Assembly: GCA_027083015.1 (NCBI GenBank)
Contig: JALWQS010000081.1
Span: 2,015-20,398, forward strand
DNA: 18,384 bases
Origin: Candidatus Woesearchaeota archaeon
GTDB taxonomy: Archaea; Nanobdellota; Nanobdellia; Woesearchaeales; UBA11576
Reading direction: 5' to 3'
Numbering within the stretch: position 1 is the first letter of the stretch; every line of letters starts with the position of its first letter. Positions 7,801 through 14,051 of this stretch are shown in pieces. The notes under the pieces are model-generated. The model was not told the DNA's origin and searched no databases. It worked only from the letters and a program-made list of their open reading frames with translations. Both the position numbers and the translations under genes were made by a program.

Positions 7801-9832
7801 GTCAACAACTATCGTAAATTTCAGCGCTTATGCTCCGGATGTCGGCAGTGCTGGAACAGTCAACGTAACCATGGACCAGTCAGGCACTTTGGTTCAATTG
7901 TCCGATCAGGGCAGTGATATGTGGTCAGTCCTCCGGACTCCTGCTTCCCTGGGCTGCGCATCTGATGCTCTTTGCACTGTGACTTTCAACGCTACTGATG
8001 CGTATGGCAACAGCAACTCTTCAGTCACTTATCAGATCTATGTTGATGATACACCACCTTCAGTCACAGCTCTTCAGGCTAATATCAGCGAGGTTCGCTC
8101 TACAGATTGGATAGATTTCAACACCACAATCTCTGATACGAGCAGTGTTGTTTCCGCCTGGTTGAATAACATGGTGGGTATGGCCAATAGCAACGGTGTC
8201 TGGCACATGTCTTTCAGATCTCCTGACGTCGGTTGCAATACTGAAGGCGTCTGTACCTTAAGGGTTAATGCCACTGACCAGCCAGGAAACTACAACGATA
8301 CCGAATCCATGAGCATAATAGTAGATAATACTGCTCCTGTCGTAAGTTTTGTCTTTAACAGCACAAACCTAACAAGGTCTGATGTTCCCATCACCCTAAA
8401 CATAACTGTTGTTGAAGCAAACACACTTGACAGCGTGACAGTTAACACAGCTCATGCTATGACGCAGGTCGGTTCTTCTAATGTCTGGTACGTCACTGAC
8501 ACACCCGCTAATCTTGGCTGTAATACCGATGGCATCTGCACTCTTGTATTCCGTGCTTATGATCTTGCAGGAAACGTCGGTACAGATAGCACGACCATAA
8601 CGATCGATGATACTGCACCTTCGGTCTCAGGCCCGCAAGTCTCTAATGCTACACGTGCTAAAAGCACTGTTGAAGTGACTGTCCAGGCCGGCGTAACAGA
8701 CGCTACTGGCGTCGTAAGTGTCACTGCTAACGGCCAGGTATTGTACAATGTTGGCGGTAGCGCTTGGCTTGGAAATTTCACTGCTGCTAATCTTGGTTGC
8801 TTAGCAGATCAGAACTGCGTAATAACTTTTGTAGCTACGGATGCGCTCGGTAATATGAATAATACTGAGACTGCCTCTTATTACGTGGATGATACTGCAC
8901 CTGATAACACTTCAGCGTTCAGTGCCAGCCCTTCAAGCTCAAGCGCTACAATCAGCGCTTCTTTCTCAGAGGACGTTAGCTGTATGGTATATTGGGGAAC
9001 TAATGATTCTGTTCTCCCTAATGCTGCTTCCAGTAGCCTGCCTTCAAATACGGGCGCTGTCGTCATCAGCGGCTTATCCGCTTCAACGACCTACTACTAC
9101 AACGTGTCCTCCTGTACTGATGTTGCTGGTAACACTAAAGCTATGGGTTACGGCGTCTTTAACTTTACCACGTCTGCAGCTGCATCCCCTTCGCATGGCG
9201 GCGGTGGCGGAGGTTCCGGCTCTCTAGTGACAACATATAATAGCGGCGATCTCACCAATGGTGAGAGTGAATGGGATCTGAGAAGAGGTGACAGGGTCAA
9301 GTTCACTCATGATGGCGAAGAGCATATGATCAAGGTCAGCAGATTGACTTCTGATTATGTCGAGTTGGAAGTCAGCTCCACAGTCCAGACTTTCAAGCTT
9401 TATCCAGGACAGAGCGCTGATGTTGATCTCTCGGGAGATGGTAAGACAGATATCGTAATAACTCTTGTTGAACTTACTTATTACAAGGCTAAGTTACATG
9501 TGGTCAGTAAGGCTGAGTCTTATCTTGAGAGGATCAAACTATTGCCTCCTGCCAAGCCCAGACAGAGAACAGTAGAAGTCTCTGAAGAGGTTGAACAGCC
9601 CGAATCTTCGGGAAGCACCTCTCAAAAAGCTTCCGTGGAGTCTGGTTCAGAAACGCCAACACCCGACCAGAACGCTGAACCTTCAGCTTCGGATAAGTCT
9701 GTTCCTGAACTACAGGTTAAGAAGAAGAACAGTTATACAGCACTCATAGTGACGGTGTTCGTGATATTGGCGATCATCGCTATCATTGTTGGCCTGTATC
9801 TTAAGAAGAAGACTCCTGTAGCTCCTTATTGA
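4880..9832 (+). CDS. 1650-aa Ig-repeat surface glycoprotein or adhesin with C-terminal membrane anchor
   Basis: This giant cell-surface protein has a basic N-region, then a hydrophobic secretion helix at about residues 39-56 (LLFITTLLLLLSVSFVLAL). Residues 58-580 hold several Ig-like beta modules linked by phrases such as DTSAPQITW and YDTIPPVPLD. Residues about 580-750 form a different domain that ends in NVLGFSGYTV. Ig modules resume from about 750, and five of them (857-1336) are closely repeated, each with a Cys pair. A further beta domain of about 95 residues follows (STTYYYNVSS), then a GGGGGGSG hinge near 1435, a compact domain (RRGDRVKFTHDGEE through DLSGDGKTDI), an acidic Ser/Pro stalk and an anchor helix near 1621-1641 with a KKK stop-transfer. 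N-x-S/T sequons are very dense, so heavy N-glycosylation is expected. Similar C-terminal domains are, as I recall, common in DPANN surface proteins. Function (S-layer-like, adhesion or host contact) is inferred. It is the only gene on its strand here and is divergent from the other surface genes. Confidence 0.9.
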   Translation: MRKRGFEKDIKKDMKDLFHKESFKSSYLKNATYFPNTKLLFITTLLLLLSVSFVLALTTTIQQPISGNTWELTLFKINATTDYNANCTYNVSDGTNFVYATLLGNDTLQHYTTNVDISSLNDGSFVINVSCWNSSDGAFSFDDSVTGIKDTSAPQITWKNPIADAVITPSSVIVLNITGTLTGQRGFDTAKLDVFDVSDCGGSLVGTPFFSCSPINTCNVTQTWNAPAASNPSCNITANLSTSMDSIWNTSTINVSIASFSRPNVSLLTPIKGAVPRIHAFFNFSVEVNDTSNVQWVTIYNGTGYQQMVMSGSDPKHAVWWAAVDTTYFVDGVWNLYVNASNGVGYNDTEYFTVRIDNEGPMPYFDFPPDEFNTSENPEDFDYVAIDNGIQTGDLMNCTLYFSNASHTVIAMVNNGSVVNDTISENTLFFTSGPGDYYVDVTCYDGAVSNMAYMDQGNAGSSGTVTVHYDTIPPVPLDIFIGEPDIYVSGYPPNQNITVVVEATDYETGVDNVTANFSEITDDDSDAFAMSFNGTHWIYTFVTDRSDTFDAEFEPFNITFVITDSAGNEERSAFTTVLLYNMTVPVSDDECLRFVDGTTNFSLVTDWESVDFKVVVEWNHSMDCGYFGLSPDDQFYPVASLNFSGLNFSDPETAEKLYDLVDAIQVNIAPDGTFQDSRIYVNSTYFAELNTSATVQLYNLPFDALPNITADPGAAGYVPSSLTYVTYTHPLFGTVGNLTFNVLGFSGYTVTDTVPPTITVNHPSPNTTVTAGPDVLINVTLNGTGTQISNVIVYVDADTYNMADMTCYNQTGSEIMNCYFTTDSLADGSHAVQVHAWDYGGSAPGNHNVTYWNFTSDSAPPVVTGTERNVTGGSGTTPVRLNVSVSDATNVSSVYVGNNTLVAMSELSAGLWQVNTTPNALGCGTGVCALSVNATDYWGNSAHTAVAGFTLDVDNSGPSVTPYVNASSPNKNVKSTTIVNFSAYAPDVGSAGTVNVTMDQSGTLVQLSDQGSDMWSVLRTPASLGCASDALCTVTFNATDAYGNSNSSVTYQIYVDDTPPSVTALQANISEVRSTDWIDFNTTISDTSSVVSAWLNNMVGMANSNGVWHMSFRSPDVGCNTEGVCTLRVNATDQPGNYNDTESMSIIVDNTAPVVSFVFNSTNLTRSDVPITLNITVVEANTLDSVTVNTAHAMTQVGSSNVWYVTDTPANLGCNTDGICTLVFRAYDLAGNVGTDSTTITIDDTAPSVSGPQVSNATRAKSTVEVTVQAGVTDATGVVSVTANGQVLYNVGGSAWLGNFTAANLGCLADQNCVITFVATDALGNMNNTETASYYVDDTAPDNTSAFSASPSSSSATISASFSEDVSCMVYWGTNDSVLPNAASSSLPSNTGAVVISGLSASTTYYYNVSSCTDVAGNTKAMGYGVFNFTTSAAASPSHGGGGGGSGSLVTTYNSGDLTNGESEWDLRRGDRVKFTHDGEEHMIKVSRLTSDYVELEVSSTVQTFKLYPGQSADVDLSGDGKTDIVITLVELTYYKAKLHVVSKAESYLERIKLLPPAKPRQRTVEVSEEVEQPESSGSTSQKASVESGSETPTPDQNAEPSASDKSVPELQVKKKNSYTALIVTVFVILAIIAIIVGLYLKKKTPVAPY
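7447..8893 (+). repeat. Five tandem Cys-clamped Ig-like modules encoded in the surface protein
   Basis: Five coding repeats of about 93-100 codons each start at APP, GPS, PPS, APV and APS phrases near residues 857, 955, 1055, 1149 and 1242. Each contains a Trp-rich strand, then LGC (VGC once), four or five residues, a second Cys, and NATD..GN or a close variant. The Cys pairs are C-x4-C in the first module and C-x5-C in the other four. The module boundary GATGATACTGCACCT recurs exactly near 8607 and 8889, so the duplications still show at DNA level. Confidence 0.8.
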
Positions 9833-9857
9833 ACATGGTGGATCCTAAGGGAGGAGC

Positions 9858-9912
9858 TTAAATCTTTTCTTATAATTCTTATTTAATAATTCTTAGTATC
9901 TCTTTCTTCCTT
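9858..9912 (+). terminator. T-rich tract after the 1650-aa gene
   Basis: The short spacer between the convergent surface gene and metG is strongly T-rich on the plus strand, with many TCTT and TTCTT runs, as expected for archaeal poly-U termination. It also has a 10-bp direct repeat ATAATTCTTA at 9872-9881 and 9886-9895. On the opposite strand it is A-rich, so it would serve the plus-strand gene. Confidence 0.45.
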
Positions 9913-9923
9913 AATTAACTATC

Positions 9924-12167
9924 TTATCTGACCTTAGCACCTTCTTCCAGACCTTGCGCTTTTACGAACTCTTCTTCAGTCCTTAATCGTTTACCGACAT
10001 TTTCGCATATCACGTAGCCTTCTTTATCCACATAGAATGAGTATTCAAGGAACTCTTCAAAGCTTATCTCTTTGAACTCTTCTGCGTTTTCTATGCTCTC
10101 AAGATAGGCTTCCATTCCGGGACTACTTTCCGGAGCTTCCAACACTTTAACATTAGTCTCATCATCTCCTGCCAGTAACATCCCCTGGCTTTCTATACCT
10201 CTGAGCTTTGCGGGTTTCAGATTACATACGACGATGATATGTTTTCCCGTTAATTCTTCCGGAGTGTAATAGTTTTTTAGTCCTGCAACCAACTGTCGTT
10301 TTTCTGTTCCAAGATCCACTTTCAGCAACATAAGTTTCTCTGCGTCGGGATGATCTTTCACTTCTTCTACTCTTCCCACTCTAAGATCCAAAGCGAACCT
10401 GTCAAACTTCTTAAGCTCTTTCTTCTCATTCTTTCTTTTCTCTTTAACATCCTTTTTCTTTGTCTCTTTTGTCTTTCTCTTTCCTGCAAATCTTTGTTTG
10501 AACTCCTGTATCTCTTTGTCTTCCAGTTTTCTGAACAACACTTGCGGTTTGTTTATCGGATGCCCTTCTTCAATATCAAAGTAGCACCGGTACTCATATC
10601 CTTTACTGTCTCTATCACTTCCTTTGTAACAGTTCAGCTGGTGCATTATCTTTCCTGATGTGAACGGTAAGAACGGATTGATAAGCACCCCTATCGTCTT
10701 CACGATATTAGCACACATGTTTATCACTGCGCCTGCTCGGGTCTTGCCTTCGCTGCCTGATTCTTCCCTGATCAGTTTCCACGGTTCATTCTCCTGAAAA
10801 TAAGCATTCCCTTTCTTTGCGATCTGCATGACTTCTCTTAGCGCTTCTTTTATCTTGACCTGTTCAAGCAATCCCTGGATGCGTTCTCCGTCAGATTCTA
10901 TCTCTGCTCTTAGTCCCAAATCTTTCTCGTTGTATTCTCCACCAGGGACTTTGCCACCAAAATACTTATCTATAAATGTCAGTGTCCTGTTGACCAGATT
11001 TCCCAGATTTGCCAACAGTTCATTGTTGTTCTTCTCCTGAAAATCTTTCCAGTTGAAGCGCGTGTCAGAATTTTCAGGCCGGTTTACCAACAAGTAGTAC
11101 CTCCACACGTCTGGCGGTATGCCTGTGCTTATAGCATCATCTCCGAATACACCTGTTCCGAAGCTTTTTGAGAACTTCCCATCTTCATAGTTCAGGTATT
11201 CTGTTGAGTCTATATGATAAAGTGTTGTCCACGGCTCTCCAGTCCCTAATAGTGATGCAGGAAATATTATAGTGTGGAATGGTATGTTGTCTTTAGCCAT
11301 GAACTGATAAAGTTTTACATCATCGCTTTTCCACCATTTCTCCCAGTCAGGAATACCGCTTTTTGTTATTGATATATAACCTATGGGAGCATCAAACCAA
11401 ACATAGAAAACCTTGTCTTCATAACCTTCTAAAGGTATCGGCACTCCCCATTTAAGGTCTCTTGATATAGCTCTTTCCTTAAGTCCTTCTTTCAACCATG
11501 CTTCTGTCACTGTTTTGGCATTTTGCGTCCAGAAGCCTGAGTCTTTTCTCTCTATAAACCAGCTTTCAAGCATCTTTGAGAGTTTTGGCAAGTCAAGGAA
11601 CAAGTGGTTTGTCGTCTTTATCTGCGGCTGTGATCCGCAAACCTTGCATCGTGGTGATAAAAGTTCGGTCGCGTTCAGCAGTTTTCCACAGGAGTCGCAT
11701 TGGTCTCCTCTTGCTCTTTCAAATCCGCAGTAAGGGCAGGTGCCTTCCACGAACCTGTCTGCCAGGAACTTATCGCATTTCGGGCACCATAACTGCTCTA
11801 CATTTCCCTTGGTGATGTAACCATTCTCATAGAGCTTTTTGAATATCGATTGTGTTATCTCTGTGTGTTCCGGTCTTGATGTCCTTCCGAACACGTCGAA
11901 GCTGCACCCAAACCAGTCATAAATCCTTTTGTGTATCTCATGGTACTTATCGCAGATCTGCTGCGGTGTAAGACCTTCTTCCAGTGCTTTGGTCTCTGTC
12001 GCTGTTCCGTGCTCGTCTGTCCCACAGACATATATCGTCTCAAAACCTGCTAATCGGCAGTACCTTGCAAAGACATCGCCCGACAGTACGCAGCCGATAA
12101 TGTTTCCCAGATGCGGGACATTGTTCACATACGGTAAAGCTGATGTTATTAGTCTTTTCTCTTTCAT
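9924..12167 (-). CDS. metG: Methionyl-tRNA synthetase with fused C-terminal tRNA-binding domain
   Basis: This enzyme charges tRNA-Met with methionine in the cytoplasm. The class I Rossmann core is clear: the HIGH-type signature is HLGN at residues 19-22, followed by VCGTDEHGTATE near 48, and the KMSKS signature is KFSKS at 331-335. Between them lie four Cys pairs (C128/C131, C144/C147, C157/C160, C174/C177), the two-knuckle zinc arrangement of archaeal and E. coli-type enzymes. FYVWFDAPIGY near 254 is also typical. The helical anticodon-binding domain is followed by a Lys/Glu-rich linker (about 560-587) and a tRNA-binding EMAPII/Trbp111-like OB domain (about 588-690, with HPDAEKL and ESQGMLL). 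A tail of about 57 residues with no recognised motif ends the protein. The ATG has AGGAG six bases upstream. It lies 77 nt after the zinc-knuckle gene and is likely co-transcribed with it. Confidence 0.97.
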   Translation of the reverse strand: MKEKRLITSALPYVNNVPHLGNIIGCVLSGDVFARYCRLAGFETIYVCGTDEHGTATETKALEEGLTPQQICDKYHEIHKRIYDWFGCSFDVFGRTSRPEHTEITQSIFKKLYENGYITKGNVEQLWCPKCDKFLADRFVEGTCPYCGFERARGDQCDSCGKLLNATELLSPRCKVCGSQPQIKTTNHLFLDLPKLSKMLESWFIERKDSGFWTQNAKTVTEAWLKEGLKERAISRDLKWGVPIPLEGYEDKVFYVWFDAPIGYISITKSGIPDWEKWWKSDDVKLYQFMAKDNIPFHTIIFPASLLGTGEPWTTLYHIDSTEYLNYEDGKFSKSFGTGVFGDDAISTGIPPDVWRYYLLVNRPENSDTRFNWKDFQEKNNNELLANLGNLVNRTLTFIDKYFGGKVPGGEYNEKDLGLRAEIESDGERIQGLLEQVKIKEALREVMQIAKKGNAYFQENEPWKLIREESGSEGKTRAGAVINMCANIVKTIGVLINPFLPFTSGKIMHQLNCYKGSDRDSKGYEYRCYFDIEEGHPINKPQVLFRKLEDKEIQEFKQRFAGKRKTKETKKKDVKEKRKNEKKELKKFDRFALDLRVGRVEEVKDHPDAEKLMLLKVDLGTEKRQLVAGLKNYYTPEELTGKHIIVVCNLKPAKLRGIESQGMLLAGDDETNVKVLEAPESSPGMEAYLESIENAEEFKEISFEEFLEYSFYVDKEGYVICENVGKRLRTEEEFVKAQGLEEGAKVR

Positions 12168-12173
12168 CTTAGG

Positions 12174-12178
12174 CTCCT
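12174..12178 (-). promoter_or_regulatory. Shine-Dalgarno site of metG
   Basis: AGGAG on the minus strand, six bases before the metG ATG, fixes the start. A TTATAAAAG string immediately upstream is too close to be the TATA box for this start with a normal leader, so metG most likely depends on an upstream promoter. Confidence 0.65.
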
Positions 12179-12244
12179 TTTATAACAATATCTTTTAATG
12201 TTTTGTCTCCTCTTAGCACATCCTTTTCTTATCCTGACATCTTC

Positions 12245-12664
12245 TCAGGCCATCTTTTTTGTTATGTTGATCTTCTCTCCACATTTCTCGCATTTAAACT
12301 GTATTGCATCTACAGATTTCTTCTTTTGCGTCTCAGGATCAAAGATCCTTACTTTTTTTCTTTTGAACGGGAACTCTATCTCTCCTTTATGCCCGCATTT
12401 CGGACAGGTGTATTTTGCTTGTGCAGTCAATGTTTCTTCATATTCTTCTTTTGGAACAGTATATCCGCATTCCGGACAGACATATTCTTTAGCCCGCACC
12501 TTAACTTTTCCAGTCTTCGGATCCCGGGGTTTGCCCATCTTTGCCTTTCCGCACTTCGGGCAATCTCCTCGGTACACCCACACCTTTGCGAATCCTTTTT
12601 CTCCCAATTCTCTTTGTGTAAAATATACCAGTTCATCCATAGATTCCGGTTCTTTTATGATCAT
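12245..12664 (-). CDS. Small protein with four CxxC zinc knuckles
   Basis: A 139-residue protein with Cys pairs C35/C38, C63/C66, C87/C90 and C125/C128, that is CPKC, CPEC, CPKC and CEKC. This is consistent with two zinc ribbons of four Cys each, separated by Lys/Arg-rich segments (GKVKVRAKEYVC and FKRKKVRIFDPETQKKK) that would suit nucleic-acid contact. No catalytic domain was seen. I do not recognise a specific family; RNA polymerase-subunit-like, transcription-factor-like or ribosome-associated zinc ribbons are possible. The start is set at ATG 12664 because a full AGGAGGTGAT lies directly upstream. A GTG at 12670, which would add two residues, lies inside that ribosome site and is rejected. 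The gene sits between the aminotransferase-like gene and metG on the same strand, suggesting a link to translation or tRNA, but this is only inferred from position. Confidence 0.85.
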   Translation of the reverse strand: MIIKEPESMDELVYFTQRELGEKGFAKVWVYRGDCPKCGKAKMGKPRDPKTGKVKVRAKEYVCPECGYTVPKEEYEETLTAQAKYTCPKCGHKGEIEFPFKRKKVRIFDPETQKKKSVDAIQFKCEKCGEKINITKKMA

Positions 12665-12665
12665 A

Positions 12666-12675
12666 ATCACCTCCT
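12666..12675 (-). promoter_or_regulatory. Consensus Shine-Dalgarno for the zinc-knuckle gene
   Basis: AGGAGGTGAT is fully complementary to the usual archaeal 16S rRNA 3' end. One T separates it from the ATG at 12664, so the GGAGG core is five bases from the start. This is the strongest ribosome site in the window and decides the start codon. Confidence 0.85.
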
Positions 12676-12798
12676 GATTTCCTTCTTCAATCCTTAGTCA
12701 TTCCTTGATCATCCATTTATTAGCCAGCTATCGGCCCGTCTTCAGTTCTCTCTGATTTCTCTGCAGGTTCATATTCAGTGTTTCTGAACCTATTGTTT

Positions 12799-13686
12799 TT
12801 AACCTTTTTTCTTTTTCGAGTTTAGTTGCAGCCTTTTGAGCTCTATAGATATTGCATCTTCTTCTATCCTAATATATTTTGGGCATTCCACATATTCAAA
12901 TCCCTTCTCTTCACAATAATTGATCAACTGTTCTTTTTCTTCTTCATCCTCAAATCTTACGACAACATTCAACCCTCTAAGTTCCCTATGCACAATCTTA
13001 TAGCCCCTGCCTTCAAGATCTATCTTAACATTTTTCGCTAGTTCAGTCAGAGCTTTTAGTCTTCCTGGCGCATTCTTCAGTTTTTCCAGCAGAACGTTCA
13101 GATCTCCCGAGTAGTTTGTCAAAGTGAACGCTTCTTTCCCTTCTTCAAGAAGCTCTTTATCATTAGCAGATATGAATCCCCCATAACCAGCATCTGCAAT
13201 CTTCCACTTTCCGAAACTGCCTATTATAAGGTCACAGTATTCTCCATCGCACAGTTCTTTGTCGCTTATGCTTCCAGAAGCATCCTCTATAAGCAAGCAG
13301 TCATTTTCTTTGCAAATATTGTATATGTATTTGATGCTTTGTTCTGCGAAATACCCTGCAAAACTTGGTACTATGAAAGCAGCTCCTGATTTCACTTTGC
13401 GTTCCAGATCCATAAGGTCTATTATTCCTCTGTTGGTATGGACTGTCCTAACATCAAAGCCCAGTATCTTCGGATATGTCTTATAGGTCAGCCATCCTCC
13501 CTGATCAGGTATCAGTATGAATGGTCGGGGATTCCTTTTTTTTGCAATATAGAGAGCGCAGAATATAGCAGCGTTTCCTCTGTTGACCAGCTTAACATTC
13601 TTGTTCCTGGTATACTCTCTTATCAGTTTCAGCACTGCTTCTTTTTTTGCTGTTTCGTTCAGCTCAGTCTTTAACTTCTTGGCCAT
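12799..13686 (-). CDS. Compact DegT/DnrJ/EryC1/StrS-type PLP aminotransferase homologue
   Basis: The 295-residue protein shows the fold-type I PLP enzyme pattern of the DegT/StrS family. NRGNAAIFCAL (residues 35-45) matches the SGTaAL-type cofactor loop. LLIEDASGS (131-139) supplies the Asp, D135, that pairs with the pyridine nitrogen. SFGKWKIADAGYGGF (157-171) aligns with the SFHxTKxLTTGEGG block, placing the Schiff-base Lys at K162. The family usually has about 370-400 residues, so this is a short version, mainly reduced in the C-terminal domain, and the usual GEGG is GYGG. Family enzymes aminate keto-sugars for surface glycans and antibiotics, but the substrate here cannot be read. It is first in a group with the zinc-knuckle gene (134-nt gap) and metG. 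A TATA box 26 bp upstream of the ATG suggests a nearly leaderless mRNA. Other PLP enzymes of the same fold remain possible. Confidence 0.8.
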   Translation of the reverse strand: MAKKLKTELNETAKKEAVLKLIREYTRNKNVKLVNRGNAAIFCALYIAKKRNPRPFILIPDQGGWLTYKTYPKILGFDVRTVHTNRGIIDLMDLERKVKSGAAFIVPSFAGYFAEQSIKYIYNICKENDCLLIEDASGSISDKELCDGEYCDLIIGSFGKWKIADAGYGGFISANDKELLEEGKEAFTLTNYSGDLNVLLEKLKNAPGRLKALTELAKNVKIDLEGRGYKIVHRELRGLNVVVRFEDEEEKEQLINYCEEKGFEYVECPKYIRIEEDAISIELKRLQLNSKKKKG

Positions 13687-13708
13687 GTTGATTCCTGCGG
13701 GATTGTTC

Positions 13709-13716
13709 TATATAAA
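13709..13716 (-). promoter_or_regulatory. TATA box of the aminotransferase-like gene (leaderless spacing)
   Basis: On the minus strand this reads TTTATATA preceded by TACC. Its centre is about 26 bp from the ATG at 13686, the usual distance to the transcription start in archaea. The mRNA should start at or within a few bases of the start codon. Confidence 0.7.
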
Positions 13717-13941
13717 GGTATCTTCAGCTTTTTAAATCAGTCCTTAAAGCAACTCACAGCAGTTCTGATCGATCAAGTAATGCTCCGGATGCTAATCCAG
13801 TCAGCGAGTCTATAACTCACTACCTCAATATCTTTATCAATATTAGATTGTCTTATTTTTTTATCTTTTTTATCTTCTTTTTCTAGCTGTTCCTTCACAG
13901 TTCTCTCTTATATTTCTTAGGTTATGTCACACTGCTTTTCC

Positions 13942-13965
13942 CTGCAGCCAATACTGGCAATGCAG
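13942..13965. other. Imperfect stem-loop upstream of the trxB promoter
   Basis: CTGCA GCCA ATAC TGGC AA TGCAG forms a 5-bp outer stem, a two-base AA bulge, a 4-bp inner stem and an ATAC loop. It lies about 57 bp upstream of the trxB TATA box, where an archaeal activator could bind. It may also be chance symmetry. Confidence 0.3.
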
Positions 13966-14021
13966 ACAGTCTTGGTTATGCTAAATGTAACAGTAAGTAA
14001 ACAAGGTCCTTTCCCGCAATC

Positions 14022-14029
14022 TTTATAAA
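14022..14029 (+). promoter_or_regulatory. TATA box of the trxB operon (leaderless spacing)
   Basis: TTTATAAA, in CTTTATAAATAAT, is centred about 26-27 bp before the ATG at 14052. There is no Shine-Dalgarno between them, only T-rich sequence. A leaderless transcript is expected. Confidence 0.75.
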
Positions 14030-14051
14030 TAATCCTTTATTTATTTTTTCA

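Larger units (their letters stand above)
13687..14051. other. 365-bp divergent intergenic region
   Basis: The region separates the minus-strand aminotransferase-like gene from the plus-strand trxB operon. Each end has a TATA box placed about 26 bp from the start codon. Between them are a 10-bp palindrome TGATCGATCA (13767-13776), a GGAT-GCTA-ATCC mini-hairpin near 13787-13798, a pyrimidine-rich block near 13850-13890 and a stem-loop at 13942-13965. No tRNA or recognisable small RNA was found, though the stretch 13755-13830 is less AT-rich than its flanks. Confidence 0.55.

Noticed and set aside
8889..9227. 112-codon plus-strand frame inside the large surface gene
   Set aside because: It is an out-of-frame shadow of the 1650-aa gene; its Leu/Ala/Ser composition reflects the repeat codons, and no start signal is present.
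12665..12798. Possible C/D box RNA or tiny ORF (MDDQGMTKD) before the zinc-knuckle gene
   Set aside because: No proper RUGAUGA box pairs with a CUGA box, and the nine-codon frame has no independent support. The repeated AAGGA strings are more likely ribosome-site-like noise.
13755..13863. Possible small structured RNA (palindrome TGATCGATCA, GGAT-GCTA-ATCC hairpin, T-run)
   Set aside because: Hairpins are only four to five base pairs, no tRNA, C/D or H/ACA features fit, and pyrimidine-rich stretches are common in this genome.
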